Source: a virus. From it: a stretch of 52,831 nucleotides of DNA. Below the pieces are notes generated by a model. That model ran no database searches. It was not told the origin of the DNA and saw nothing but the letters and a program-made list of their open reading frames with translations. The DNA lies in IMG/VR virus record IMGVR_UViG_3300025668_000001, positions 1-52,831 of that record. One strand, given 5' to 3'. How positions within the stretch are numbered: position 1 is the first letter of the stretch; each line of letters begins with the position of its first letter. Below are positions 8,097 through 13,878 of this stretch, one piece after another. The translations under genes were made by a program, and so were the position numbers.

Positions 8097-8120
8097 AAAA
8101 AAAGGCCTCCGAAGAGGCCT
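8097..8120 (-). terminator. Rho-independent terminator (leftward)
   Basis: Perfect 7-bp stem AGGCCTC/GAGGCCT with a four-base loop; on the minus strand it is followed by seven T. It ends transcription of the 63-aa gene at 8149-8340 and isolates it from the small RNA. Confidence 0.8.
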
Positions 8121-8131
8121 CAATTCAATCT

Positions 8132-8160
8132 GACTGGCACGTCAAACATTAACTGCTACT
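8132..8160. repeat. 29-bp direct repeat, copy 1
   Basis: Matches 8396-8424 with a single A/G difference, offset 264 bp. This copy covers the last codons and stop of the 63-aa gene. Confidence 0.8.
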
Positions 8161-8340
8161 AGTGACTCTAGCTATAGTAGGGAATCCTTCGTCATATCCA
8201 TCATCTACTGCCTTTGTGGTGAATATTGTGTCCGAATCTAATTGCAGGACTACTTGATCTGTTCCTGTTTCGTTTGCTGCCTCTGAAGCACTTATCAGCG
8301 CATTGCCTAACTCTTGCGCCATATTCTTTTGTAGTATCAT
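8149..8340 (-). CDS. Small hypothetical protein (63 aa)
   Basis: ATG start with AGAGG 8 bases upstream and its own leftward terminator, so a single-gene unit. The protein begins with an amphipathic helix (MAQELGNALISASEAANETG) and continues with a beta-like region (VVLQLDSDTIFTT). No family is recognised. It is bracketed by 29-bp direct repeats, which suggests it was inserted or duplicated as a cassette. Confidence 0.55.
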   Translation of the reverse strand: MILQKNMAQELGNALISASEAANETGTDQVVLQLDSDTIFTTKAVDDGYDEGFPTIARVTSSS

Positions 8341-8395
8341 ACTTCATTACCTCTTGCTCTTGGTGACTATCGTATTGATACTTTAATTCTCAAAA

Positions 8396-8424
8396 GACTG
8401 GCACGTCAAGCATTAACTGCTACT
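8396..8424. repeat. 29-bp direct repeat, copy 2
   Basis: Second copy, upstream of the 63-aa gene. It carries the codons for the C-terminal serines and the stop of that gene although no gene ends here, so it looks like the remnant of a duplication or a recombination junction. Confidence 0.8.
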
Positions 8425-8461
8425 CATAAAATGGCATAGCCAAATTTTGCTCAGTGCATAG

Positions 8462-8470
8462 TTATCCACA
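8462..8470 (+). promoter_or_regulatory. DnaA-box-like site
   Basis: TTATCCACA is a perfect DnaA 9-mer. A weaker CCATCCACA lies about 25 bases downstream. It sits in the gene-free stretch before the plasmid-like operon. One perfect box alone can occur by chance. Confidence 0.35.
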
Positions 8471-8550
8471 TCCTCGGCTCCCGGCCATCCACAATCAGAT
8501 CGACGCCGCACCGCCGCACGAAATCGTTTTATAAGATGACGAACAAATAA

Positions 8551-8584
8551 TTCGACACCCTATCGACACTTTGTTATGTGTCGA
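8551..8584 (+). promoter_or_regulatory. Promoter with overlapping operator-like inverted repeat
   Basis: TTCGAC (8551-8556), 17-base spacer, TTATGT (8574-8579). An inverted repeat TCGACAC-8-GTGTCGA (8563-8584) covers the -10, and another TCGACAC lies at 8552-8558 as a direct repeat. A protein dimer bound here would block RNA polymerase, so this looks like a repressor-controlled promoter for the accessory operon starting at 8634. Confidence 0.55.
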
Positions 8585-8611
8585 GCCGGGGCCGAGTGGC
8601 TCTGCTTAAAT

Positions 8612-8632
8612 CTAACTCATGGAGACTGACCA
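8612..8632 (+). repeat. Shared gene leader, copy 1
   Basis: CTAACTCATGGAGACTGACCA, a variant of the 19-base leader CTAACTTGGAGACTGACCA that precedes three other genes of this operon. The GGAG inside it is the ribosome binding site for the ATG at 8634. Confidence 0.8.
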
Positions 8633-8633
8633 A

Positions 8634-8948
8634 ATGAACACCGAAAAAATCGACATTGGCGAACTGGCCAACAATCTGAGCAACAACCAAATCTGTGATT
8701 TGCTGGGACGAGTAGGGGATCGCATCAACATTTTTTATGGGCTGCACAATATGTGCTGCCTGTCATCTGATTTTGCTAACGCATCGATGAACGGCCCGGT
8801 CATCCAGATAAATTGCGAGACCGCATATTTGGATGATCTGAGTGAGCATGAGTTTTTCGCTTATGCTGTGGCCAAGGGTGGCGGGAATACAGAAGGCCAG
8901 CACGAAGGCTGCAACCACGAAAACGAGGGGGACGCATCCGATGGCTGA
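8634..8948 (+). CDS. Hypothetical protein, first gene of the accessory operon (104 aa)
   Basis: Starts MNTEKIDIGELANNL. The ATG at 8634 is chosen over an in-frame ATG at 8619, because 8619 lies inside the shared leader and the leader's GGAG sits 9 bases before 8634. The protein has helical segments, a cysteine pair (MCC), and a His/Glu/Asn-rich tail (EGQHEGCNHENEG). No family is recognised. It is the first gene behind the operator-bearing promoter, so it is probably expressed when that promoter is derepressed. Confidence 0.6.
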   Translation: MNTEKIDIGELANNLSNNQICDLLGRVGDRINIFYGLHNMCCLSSDFANASMNGPVIQINCETAYLDDLSEHEFFAYAVAKGGGNTEGQHEGCNHENEGDASDG

Positions 8949-9228
8949 TAATTCCCTACCTGATGAAATGGCAATTTTGCTCATCCATGCCGCCACCAAA
9001 TCGGACGGCTGCCCGGTTCCCTTCCCTACTATCTCGAGGCCACAGGCCGGGGATCGAAAGCAGCGCACCCCTGCCGAGCTAGACAAGGCCGCCGAGGGGC
9101 TTCTGCGCCGGGGCTATTTATCCCGCCGGGTGACCACTAACCGGCAGAAGGTGTGGCGCACCGTCCGAGGGGTGGGTGATTGCACCCTCGAGATCACCGA
9201 GTTGGGCCGAGCGGCCATCCGCTGGTGA
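8941..9228 (+). CDS. Small winged-helix-like protein (95 aa)
   Basis: ATG at 8941 overlaps the stop of the preceding gene by 8 bases. The C-terminal half reads LLRRGYLSRRVTTNR...VWRTVRGVG..LEITELGRAAIRW, the pattern of a wing and recognition region in MarR/PadR-like winged helices (the 'ITELG' element is typical). It could be the regulator that binds the operator-like repeat at 8563-8584, but this is inference. A terminator follows at 9309-9330. Confidence 0.55.
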   Translation: MADNSLPDEMAILLIHAATKSDGCPVPFPTISRPQAGDRKQRTPAELDKAAEGLLRRGYLSRRVTTNRQKVWRTVRGVGDCTLEITELGRAAIRW

Positions 9229-9308
9229 TGGGGCCGGTCTACTCCCTTCTTGGGTTTTTCACATTCTGGGGTCTGCTTTTCTATTGGCTGGCCAGTTAAA
9301 AATAAGAG

Positions 9309-9330
9309 CCGCCCTCCGGGGCGGTTTTTT
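9309..9330 (+). terminator. Rho-independent terminator
   Basis: CCGCCC, TCCG, GGGCGG perfect stem followed by six T. It closes the first two-gene unit (8634-9228), so the DUF932 gene needs another promoter. Confidence 0.85.
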
Positions 9331-9411
9331 CTTGACACCCCTCAGAGCCATTTTCCGGCCCTCTGAGTGGGGGGTTATCGGCCCGGGCACTACATATCAA
9401 AAAAACCCGTT

Positions 9412-9459
9412 CCCTGTATTCAGGGCCAATAATGTCTTTTTAGAGGTGTATTATGGCCC
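9412..9459. other. Two adjacent inverted repeats upstream of the DUF932 gene
   Basis: The gene-free stretch 9331-9606 holds CCCTG-4-CAGGG (9412-9425) next to a long dyad GGGCCAATAAT / ATTATGGCCC with one bulge (9423-9459). They lie just before the candidate promoter at 9463-9490 and may be an operator. Nothing else is recognised in this stretch. Confidence 0.5.
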
Positions 9460-9462
9460 GTT

Positions 9463-9490
9463 TTGTACTGTATTTTTTCAGCCCTATATA
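9463..9490 (+). promoter_or_regulatory. Candidate promoter for the DUF932 unit
   Basis: TTGTAC (9463-9468), 16-base spacer, TATATA (9485-9490). It would give a leader of about 130 nt before the ATG at 9626. It follows the two inverted repeats. Confidence 0.4.
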
Positions 9491-9606
9491 TAGTGACCAT
9501 TTAAGTTCCCAAGATGGGGAATTCTTTGTCACCTGATAAAGGGCTTGCAAATCACATTAGTTGAATGCTAAGGGTGGGCATGGCCGGAGGCCTGTCAAAT
9601 TTTTAT

Positions 9607-9625
9607 CTAACTTGGAGACTGACCA
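9607..9625 (+). repeat. Shared gene leader, copy 2
   Basis: CTAACTTGGAGACTGACCA immediately before the ATG of the DUF932 gene; it carries the ribosome binding site. No hammerhead motif precedes this copy. Confidence 0.85.
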
Positions 9626-10612
9626 ATGAACACTTACACAAACCTTTCGCACCTCTCACCTGAAATCATTTCTCTTGCACAGCGTTTGCATGAGCGCCAA
9701 CAGGCCGAGCAGCCCAGCCCAGCAATGAAGCGCCTGTTTCCTGCTCTGGATAAAACCGGGTTCACCGCCGAGGCTGTCGAGCTATTCCATGAAATGAACG
9801 GCACAGAAAACAACTACGGCGAATTCGCCGGGGTTCCTGAGAACGTGGGCCGCCTGATCCGCCGCACCGATACCAACCAGCCTTTGGGTGTGGTGGGTGA
9901 ACGCTACGCAATCGCACAGAATGGTGATCTGGCCGCTAAACTGGCCGAGGGCTGCGAGGCTGCACTTCCTACCCGGGCGCTGCAAAACATCGAACTGCGG
10001 GAAAGCATCAGCCGCAACGGGCGGTTCAGCCGCTTCGAATATTCTTTTCCTGAACTGGGCGCAGACATCCGCCAGCTAACAGGCCGCAGCACTTCCCTCA
10101 AATTCCGGGTTGCGGTGGTCAATGGATTTTCAGGCACGAGTATCCGTGCGACGGCAGGCGCAATCGATTGGTATTGCGACAATGGCATGACGTTTGGAGA
10201 GTTCGAAACCTCTGTTTTCCGCCATACGTCCGGCTTTAACCCAAACAAGGTAAAGCAGTTTGTGACGCTCGAGGCCGAGCGGTTCAAAGAGCGTGTGAGC
10301 ATCTGGCAGCGTTGGGCCTTGAATGAGATCAACCCATCCGAGGCCGAGCTTTGCTTAGAGGAAGCCGGGATGGCTGGCCGCACAATCAAGCGTGTAATGG
10401 AGCAGCTAGACCTCGAGGCGCAAGAACGTGGAATGACAACGTGGGCCGTATATTCAGCGTTGACCTACCGCTCGAGCCACAACAGCGAACGGTTTGGCGT
10501 CCGCAATTCCAACAATATAGACAATGTGGCCGAGGTGTTGGATCGCCGTGAGCGTGAGGTGGGCCAGATCATAAGTCATCCGGCAATGGCACGGATCGGC
10601 ATGGCCGCCTAA
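9626..10612 (+). CDS. DUF932 protein (phage/plasmid-like)
   Basis: 328 aa. The sequence has DUF932 (TIGR03299-like) character: GVVGERYAIAQNGDLA near residue 92, RFSRFEYSFPEL, LKFRVAVVNGFSGTSIRATAGAIDWYCDNGMTF in the middle, and a helical C-terminal third with TYRSSHNSERFGVRNSNN. The family is common on plasmids and mobile elements of Proteobacteria; its molecular role is not established. G+C and codon use differ visibly from the phage's structural genes, suggesting transfer. It is followed at once by hammerhead ribozyme 1, whose first base pair begins two bases after the stop. Confidence 0.8.
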   Translation: MNTYTNLSHLSPEIISLAQRLHERQQAEQPSPAMKRLFPALDKTGFTAEAVELFHEMNGTENNYGEFAGVPENVGRLIRRTDTNQPLGVVGERYAIAQNGDLAAKLAEGCEAALPTRALQNIELRESISRNGRFSRFEYSFPELGADIRQLTGRSTSLKFRVAVVNGFSGTSIRATAGAIDWYCDNGMTFGEFETSVFRHTSGFNPNKVKQFVTLEAERFKERVSIWQRWALNEINPSEAELCLEEAGMAGRTIKRVMEQLDLEAQERGMTTWAVYSALTYRSSHNSERFGVRNSNNIDNVAEVLDRREREVGQIISHPAMARIGMAA

Positions 10613-10613
10613 A

Positions 10614-10686
10614 GTCGAAACGCCCGGTTCATCGCCGGGCGTCTGCCGGGAAGGCTCCACACAATGTGGCCCGGTACTGATGAGAC
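10614..10686 (+). ncRNA. Type II hammerhead ribozyme 1
   Basis: Complete self-cleaving fold. Helix II is GTC (10614-10616) with GAC (10684-10686), open-ended, hence type II. The core GAAA is at 10617-10620. Helix III is A+CGCCCGG with CCGGGCG+T (10620-10627/10635-10642). The cleavage nucleotide is C10643. Helix I is TGCCGGG with CCCGGTA (10644-10650/10670-10676), with a bulge AAGGCT and an inner stem CCACA/TGTGG. The core CTGATGA is at 10677-10683. All invariant positions match the hammerhead consensus. It lies between the DUF932 stop and the leader of the next gene and would cut the operon mRNA after 10643. Confidence 0.9.
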
Positions 10687-10693
10687 AAGCCCC

Positions 10694-10712
10694 CTAACTT
10701 GGAGACTGACCA
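10694..10712 (+). repeat. Shared gene leader, copy 3
   Basis: CTAACTTGGAGACTGACCA, 7 bases after hammerhead 1. Its GGAG serves the ATG at 10714. Confidence 0.85.
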
Positions 10713-10713
10713 A

Positions 10714-11259
10714 ATGAACACTCAAACCAAAATCACCCTGACAGGTTCAACACCCGCCGAGACTGTTTCCGGCCCTAAGTGGGTTGCCACTAAGACCCGC
10801 ACCGCTTGGGCGCATGGTGCTGTGATCGCAGAGAGCCGCCGACAGGGCCGCACCTTGCAGACGCTGGCTGAGGAGTATGGTGTGAGCATTGGCACAATTG
10901 ATCGGATCGCCGAGGCGCAGCCGCAGCCGCTGGCCCATGATCGGAGGGCATTGTTGAACGCCAAGACATTGCTGGACGCTGTACAGGCTGCCCGTGATGC
11001 CCGGAATGATATGGCCGCCCAGTTGCTCGAGGCGCAGCACGATTTGGCCAATGCGAAGCTGGGCGAGGCGTCCGCCATTGCACGGCTCAACGATCCGAGC
11101 GTGGCTAACAAGTGGAAGGCCGAGGCGCACCAAGAATATTTGCGCCGGGATGAGGCCGAGCGTGACCGGGCGGCAGCGGAGGCACAGATCGAAATGATGG
11201 CCGAGCGGCTGGCAGAATGTCGGGGCCGGGGTTTCTGGGCACGGGTATTCAATCGCTAA
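10714..11259 (+). CDS. HTH and coiled-coil protein (181 aa)
   Basis: An HTH near the N-terminus (GRTLQTLAEEYGVSIGTIDRI) of the homeodomain/resolvase type is followed by long Ala/Glu/Arg-rich heptads (EAQHDLANAKLGEAS... RDRAAAEAQIEMMAERLAE), a coiled coil. It is probably a DNA-binding, self-associating protein, possibly a regulator or partition-like factor (inference). The ATG at 10714 is chosen over an in-frame TTG at 10699, which lies in the shared leader. It is flanked on both sides by hammerhead ribozymes. Confidence 0.65.
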   Translation: MNTQTKITLTGSTPAETVSGPKWVATKTRTAWAHGAVIAESRRQGRTLQTLAEEYGVSIGTIDRIAEAQPQPLAHDRRALLNAKTLLDAVQAARDARNDMAAQLLEAQHDLANAKLGEASAIARLNDPSVANKWKAEAHQEYLRRDEAERDRAAAEAQIEMMAERLAECRGRGFWARVFNR

Positions 11260-11328
11260 GTCGAAACCGGGGCGCTGCCCCGGTCTGCGGGATAGGCTGC
11301 ACACAACGTGCTCCCGTACTGATGAGAC
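11260..11328 (+). ncRNA. Type II hammerhead ribozyme 2
   Basis: Same architecture as copy 1 with different helix sequences. Helix II is GTC (11260-11262) with GAC (11326-11328). GAAA is at 11263-11266. Helix III is A+CCGGGG with CCCCGG+T (11266-11272/11278-11284). The cleavage nucleotide is C11285. Helix I is TGCGGGA with TCCCGTA (11286-11292/11312-11318), bulge TAGGCT, inner stem GCAC/GTGC. CTGATGA is at 11319-11325. The compensatory changes in helices I and III against copy 1 preserve pairing. It begins on the base after the upstream stop codon. Confidence 0.9.
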
Positions 11329-11334
11329 AAGCCG

Positions 11335-11353
11335 CTAACTTGGAGACTGACCA
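11335..11353 (+). repeat. Shared gene leader, copy 4
   Basis: CTAACTTGGAGACTGACCA, 6 bases after hammerhead 2. Ribosome binding site for the ATG at 11356. Confidence 0.85.
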
Positions 11354-11355
11354 CA

Positions 11356-11691
11356 ATGAAACTTTTGACCAAAGCAAACCGCACGAAGCTCGAGGCAAAC
11401 GCCCGGAAGACTGAGATCGAAGGCGAAGACGATCACCGCCCGGTGGTTAAACTGTTTGACCCCTGCGGCGCTGCCACTTGGCTGTTGACCGAGATTGAGG
11501 GCGACATTGCCTTTGGCCTCTGTGATCTGGGCATGGGTTCGCCGGAGCTTGGCAGCGTATCGATCACCGAGCTTGAGGCCATCAAGGGGCCGCTGGGGAT
11601 CGGTATTGAGCGGGACCAATACTTTGAGGCTGAGATGACGATCTCAGAATATGCCGAGGCCGCCCGTGCCTCTGGCTCGATTGCAGCGTAA
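11356..11691 (+). CDS. DUF2958 protein
   Basis: 111 aa, matching the DUF2958 family over its length: MKLLTKANRTKLEANAR, then DHRPVVKLFDPCGAATWLLTE, IAFGLCDLGMGSPELGSVSITELE and IKGPLGIGIERDQYF. The family is typical of plasmids and integrative elements of Alphaproteobacteria, often close to DUF932 genes; the function is unknown. It is the third gene with the shared leader and HHR-type intergenic spacing, and the next genes follow closely without leaders. Confidence 0.8.
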   Translation: MKLLTKANRTKLEANARKTEIEGEDDHRPVVKLFDPCGAATWLLTEIEGDIAFGLCDLGMGSPELGSVSITELEAIKGPLGIGIERDQYFEAEMTISEYAEAARASGSIAA

Positions 11692-11704
11692 GGGGGGCGA
11701 GATC

Positions 11705-12199
11705 ATGGGATTGGATATGTACCTATCAGGCGATAAATACTTCGTGCCAGATCATAAAACCCTACAGGCTGAGTATGAGGCCGGGAAAGAACGCCCCGGC
11801 CCTTCAGAGGCCCGGACACTGGGCAAGCCTGTCGATGCGGATGGTGAGCACATCAGTAGCAGCCAGCACGATCTGGGGTATTGGCGCAAGTTCGCACCGC
11901 TGCACAATTACATCGTCCAGAACTTCGCCAATGGTGTGGATGAATGCCAGCAGATCGAACTAACAGAGGACGATTTGGAAAAGATCGCTGTGGCCCTGAC
12001 AGATGGTGCCCTGCCATCTAATGACGACTGCGGCGGGTTCTTTTTTGGCTCGAGTGATGTGTGGGATGAATACCGGGCCGAGGCTGCACAGCATGCCGCA
12101 AAGATCCGGGCAGCCGCCCAGTGGATCAACAGCTCCCCACTTCACCCCAGCGGATCTTGTGCACAGTGGCGCAGCGTCCACTATCAGGCGAGTTGGTGA
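11705..12199 (+). CDS. MGLDMYL-family phage/plasmid protein (164 aa)
   Basis: Begins MGLDMYLSGDKYF, the hallmark of a conserved family of unknown function in phages and mobile elements, with LGYWRKFAPLHNYIVQNFANG and an acidic LTEDDLEKIAVALTDGALP segment. The ATG at 11705 has GGGGCGAG upstream, and an upstream in-frame ATG would overlap DUF2958. The spacing of 13 bases indicates the same operon. Confidence 0.7.
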   Translation: MGLDMYLSGDKYFVPDHKTLQAEYEAGKERPGPSEARTLGKPVDADGEHISSSQHDLGYWRKFAPLHNYIVQNFANGVDECQQIELTEDDLEKIAVALTDGALPSNDDCGGFFFGSSDVWDEYRAEAAQHAAKIRAAAQWINSSPLHPSGSCAQWRSVHYQASW

Positions 12200-12200
12200 G

Positions 12201-12431
12201 ATGACCTACCAGCAACTGAGCCAATACGTTTGCAGCAAGTGCGGGTCTGATCACCTTGGCTGGGATGCTTGGGCTGATGAAAACGGCCAAGTGATCGGCG
12301 TAATGGATTTCAACCAGTGTCTAGATGCAGAGTGCGGTGCGGAAAGTACAGCCGTCTTGCGCATCGATCTGGAGACACAGGGCACCGCCGAGGCCTTGGA
12401 GCGAGTGAACGAGCAGGAGGGCGCAGCATGA
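12201..12431 (+). CDS. Small putative zinc-binding protein (76 aa)
   Basis: MTYQQLSQYVCSKCGSDHLG carries a CxxC knuckle, and CLDAECGAES gives a second cysteine pair, a zinc-ribbon-like arrangement. It starts 1 base after the preceding stop. No family beyond that is recognised. Probably a co-translated accessory gene of the plasmid-like operon. Confidence 0.6.
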   Translation: MTYQQLSQYVCSKCGSDHLGWDAWADENGQVIGVMDFNQCLDAECGAESTAVLRIDLETQGTAEALERVNEQEGAA

Positions 12432-12622
12432 GCGAGGTTCCCCTAACAGAGGCGCAGCGCCTATCGATTAAACAGGTTCACGCCCGGTTCGAAATCCTGC
12501 AACCGCTCGATCAGTTCACCGCATCCGCAAAGCCTCAACTGGGCTGGGATGATGGCTCGATCCTGATCAACGCCAAAGGGATGTGGATTGGCATTGAGGC
12601 GGACGGCAGCCGCCACAGCTAA
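12428..12622 (+). CDS. Small hypothetical protein (64 aa)
   Basis: ATGA overlap with the preceding stop. Sequence features are LTEAQRLSIKQVHARFEILQ (helix) and GWDDGSILINAKGMWIGIEADG (beta-like). Not recognised. Last gene of the operon; a terminator follows at 12650. Confidence 0.55.
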   Translation: MSEVPLTEAQRLSIKQVHARFEILQPLDQFTASAKPQLGWDDGSILINAKGMWIGIEADGSRHS

Positions 12623-12649
12623 CAGCCACCACCACAGAACAACATCAGA

Positions 12650-12674
12650 GGCCCGGTTAACCCCCGGGCCTTTT
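12650..12674 (+). terminator. Rho-independent terminator of the accessory operon
   Basis: GGCCCGG / CCGGGCC stem with a seven-base loop followed by TTTT. Closes the DUF932-DUF2958 operon. Confidence 0.75.
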
Positions 12675-13455
12675 CTTATGCCTGAGAGCCACACAGAGCC
12701 ACGCACAGGGCCGTTAACAGTTACGGCATGAGGTGACACCTACCAGAGGGGCGACAAGGGCACTCAGACGGGCGCACAGAGGCTCTCAGAGATGGGCCGC
12801 CTGAGATGGCTGCACCGGGCGCAGGATCGGGACGCTGGCCGGGATCGATCACCCGGGCGATGTCGTGACGGGATGCAGCAAGGCGGACACCCGGGCGATG
12901 TCGTGACGGGATGCAGCAAGGCGGACACCCGGGCGGACACCCGGGCCAGAGGTGACGGGATATCGTACACCCGGCGGCCCCTCCCGCTTTCGCCTGTGAT
13001 ACGGCAACGGCTAGAGATCGGAGGCTATTTCCCCAGCCCACGAACAAACCACGGCAATCCGCCCGGGCTATATGGGGTAGGGGTCTCGCAATCCCGGGGC
13101 CGATACCTAAGAGGTAACAGGCCGAGGCCTCGAAACACTGGCCCGAGCCTCAAAGCCCAATGAAATAAGGGGCTTCCGGCCACGATCAAGCCGCTCAGAC
13201 CCCTGCCGCACCCCCCATGCGAGTGCCACCGGGGGGGTACCCGGTAGCGTATACCACTCTGACCAAATCTGGGGATTTTAGCACCGTAAATGACCCGGGT
13301 GCGGACCCGAGGAATTGGTTATGTCAAAGCACAAAGCGGTATTTCGGGGAAGATATCCGGTAAAGTGTCAATAACTCGGTTCTCTAAACGCTACTAGTAT
13401 GGGGAAATAGGGTAGGCTGACCGTCTGAGCCTTAGTTAGGGGTCAATATATGCAC
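12675..13455. other. Gene-free G+C-rich stretch
   Basis: About 780 bases without a convincing gene. Open frames here (for example 12792-13163) are Arg/Gly-rich, lack ribosome binding sites and run through the tandem repeat. Visible structure: tandem repeats at 12850-12948, a dyad around 13225-13250 (ACCGGG-6-CCCGGT), and several CCCGGG palindromes. G+C falls back towards the phage average after about 13300. It marks the end of the acquired segment and may hold a replication or recombination site. Confidence 0.5.
12850..12948. repeat. Tandem repeat, two 38-bp units plus two short partial units
   Basis: Two identical 38-bp units (12850-12887 and 12888-12925), each beginning CACCCGGGCGATGTCGTGAC, are followed by CACCCGGGCGGA (12926-12937) and CACCCGGGCCA (12938-12948). 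There are thus four in-line CACCCGGGC cores. Iteron-like layout; the units abut, so it is not a CRISPR. Confidence 0.9.
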
Positions 13456-13462
13456 CTAACTG

Positions 13463-13491
13463 TTGACCTACACCCTAGACTTAGTTATTGT
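13463..13491 (+). promoter_or_regulatory. Rightward promoter at the start of the late block
   Basis: TTGACC (13463-13468), 17-base spacer, TATTGT (13486-13491). Immediately upstream is GCACCTAACT (13452-13461), a motif that recurs at other intergenic promoters of this genome. Confidence 0.5.
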
Positions 13492-13542
13492 ACCTCTATC
13501 TGGGGTAATATCCCGGGTATGCGCCAGCTAAGAGGATCTGAT

Positions 13543-13878
13543 ATGTCGGATTATGGCGTCAGCTTAGACTTAGAGGTGCCAGTTTACCTCGAACATGACC
13601 TTGAGGTGGACGATGATGGGACGCTGTACCTTAATTCGTTCCTCTACATCGGAGATAACGACGACTCGACGGAGGTTCGGATAGAATTCCAGCCTTTGGT
13701 GGAGTCGGTGGTCGATGTAGCCCGGGATTTCAACGACGGCTATAAGCAGTTGTACGGTATTGCCCATGAATTTGATCGCCACGCCGCTCGTATGCGTGAG
13801 TTAGCCGAGAAGATGGAGGATTCGGTAGTTAATATCGGAGATCTATTCGAAGTCGGAGATCTCGACGATGTGGAGTGA
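13543..13878 (+). CDS. Hypothetical acidic protein (111 aa)
   Basis: ATG at 13543 with AGAGGA 6 bases upstream; an upstream in-frame ATG at 13450 lies in the promoter. The protein is acidic, with beta-like strands (VSLDLEVPVYLEHDLEVDDDG, LYLNSFLYIGD) and a C-terminal helix (FDRHAARMRELAEKMEDS). Not recognised. It overlaps the following nuclease gene by 11 bases. Confidence 0.6.
   Translation: MSDYGVSLDLEVPVYLEHDLEVDDDGTLYLNSFLYIGDNDDSTEVRIEFQPLVESVVDVARDFNDGYKQLYGIAHEFDRHAARMRELAEKMEDSVVNIGDLFEVGDLDDVE

Noticed and set aside
8960-8966. CTGATGA as a further hammerhead core
   Set aside because: It lies inside the winged-helix coding frame; no GAAA, UH site or pairing helices can be placed around it.
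9501-9606. A third hammerhead before the second shared leader
   Set aside because: The nearest core-like sequence is CTGATAA, lacking the invariant G; no GAAA partner was found.
10722-11304. Long open frames on the minus strand opposite the HTH protein
   Set aside because: Shadow frames caused by high G+C and the Ala/Glu/Arg codons of the coiled coil; no start signals, and they cover the ribozyme.
12274-12280. CTGATGA in the zinc-binding gene as a hammerhead core
   Set aside because: Coding sequence with no partner helices; chance occurrence.
12850-12948. CRISPR array
   Set aside because: Units abut without unique spacers and there are only two full copies; no cas genes are present.
12792-13163. 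Protein of 123 aa in the G+C-rich tail
   Set aside because: Runs through the tandem repeat, is Arg/Gly-rich, has no ribosome binding site, and equally long frames occur on the other strand, as expected for G+C-rich non-coding DNA.
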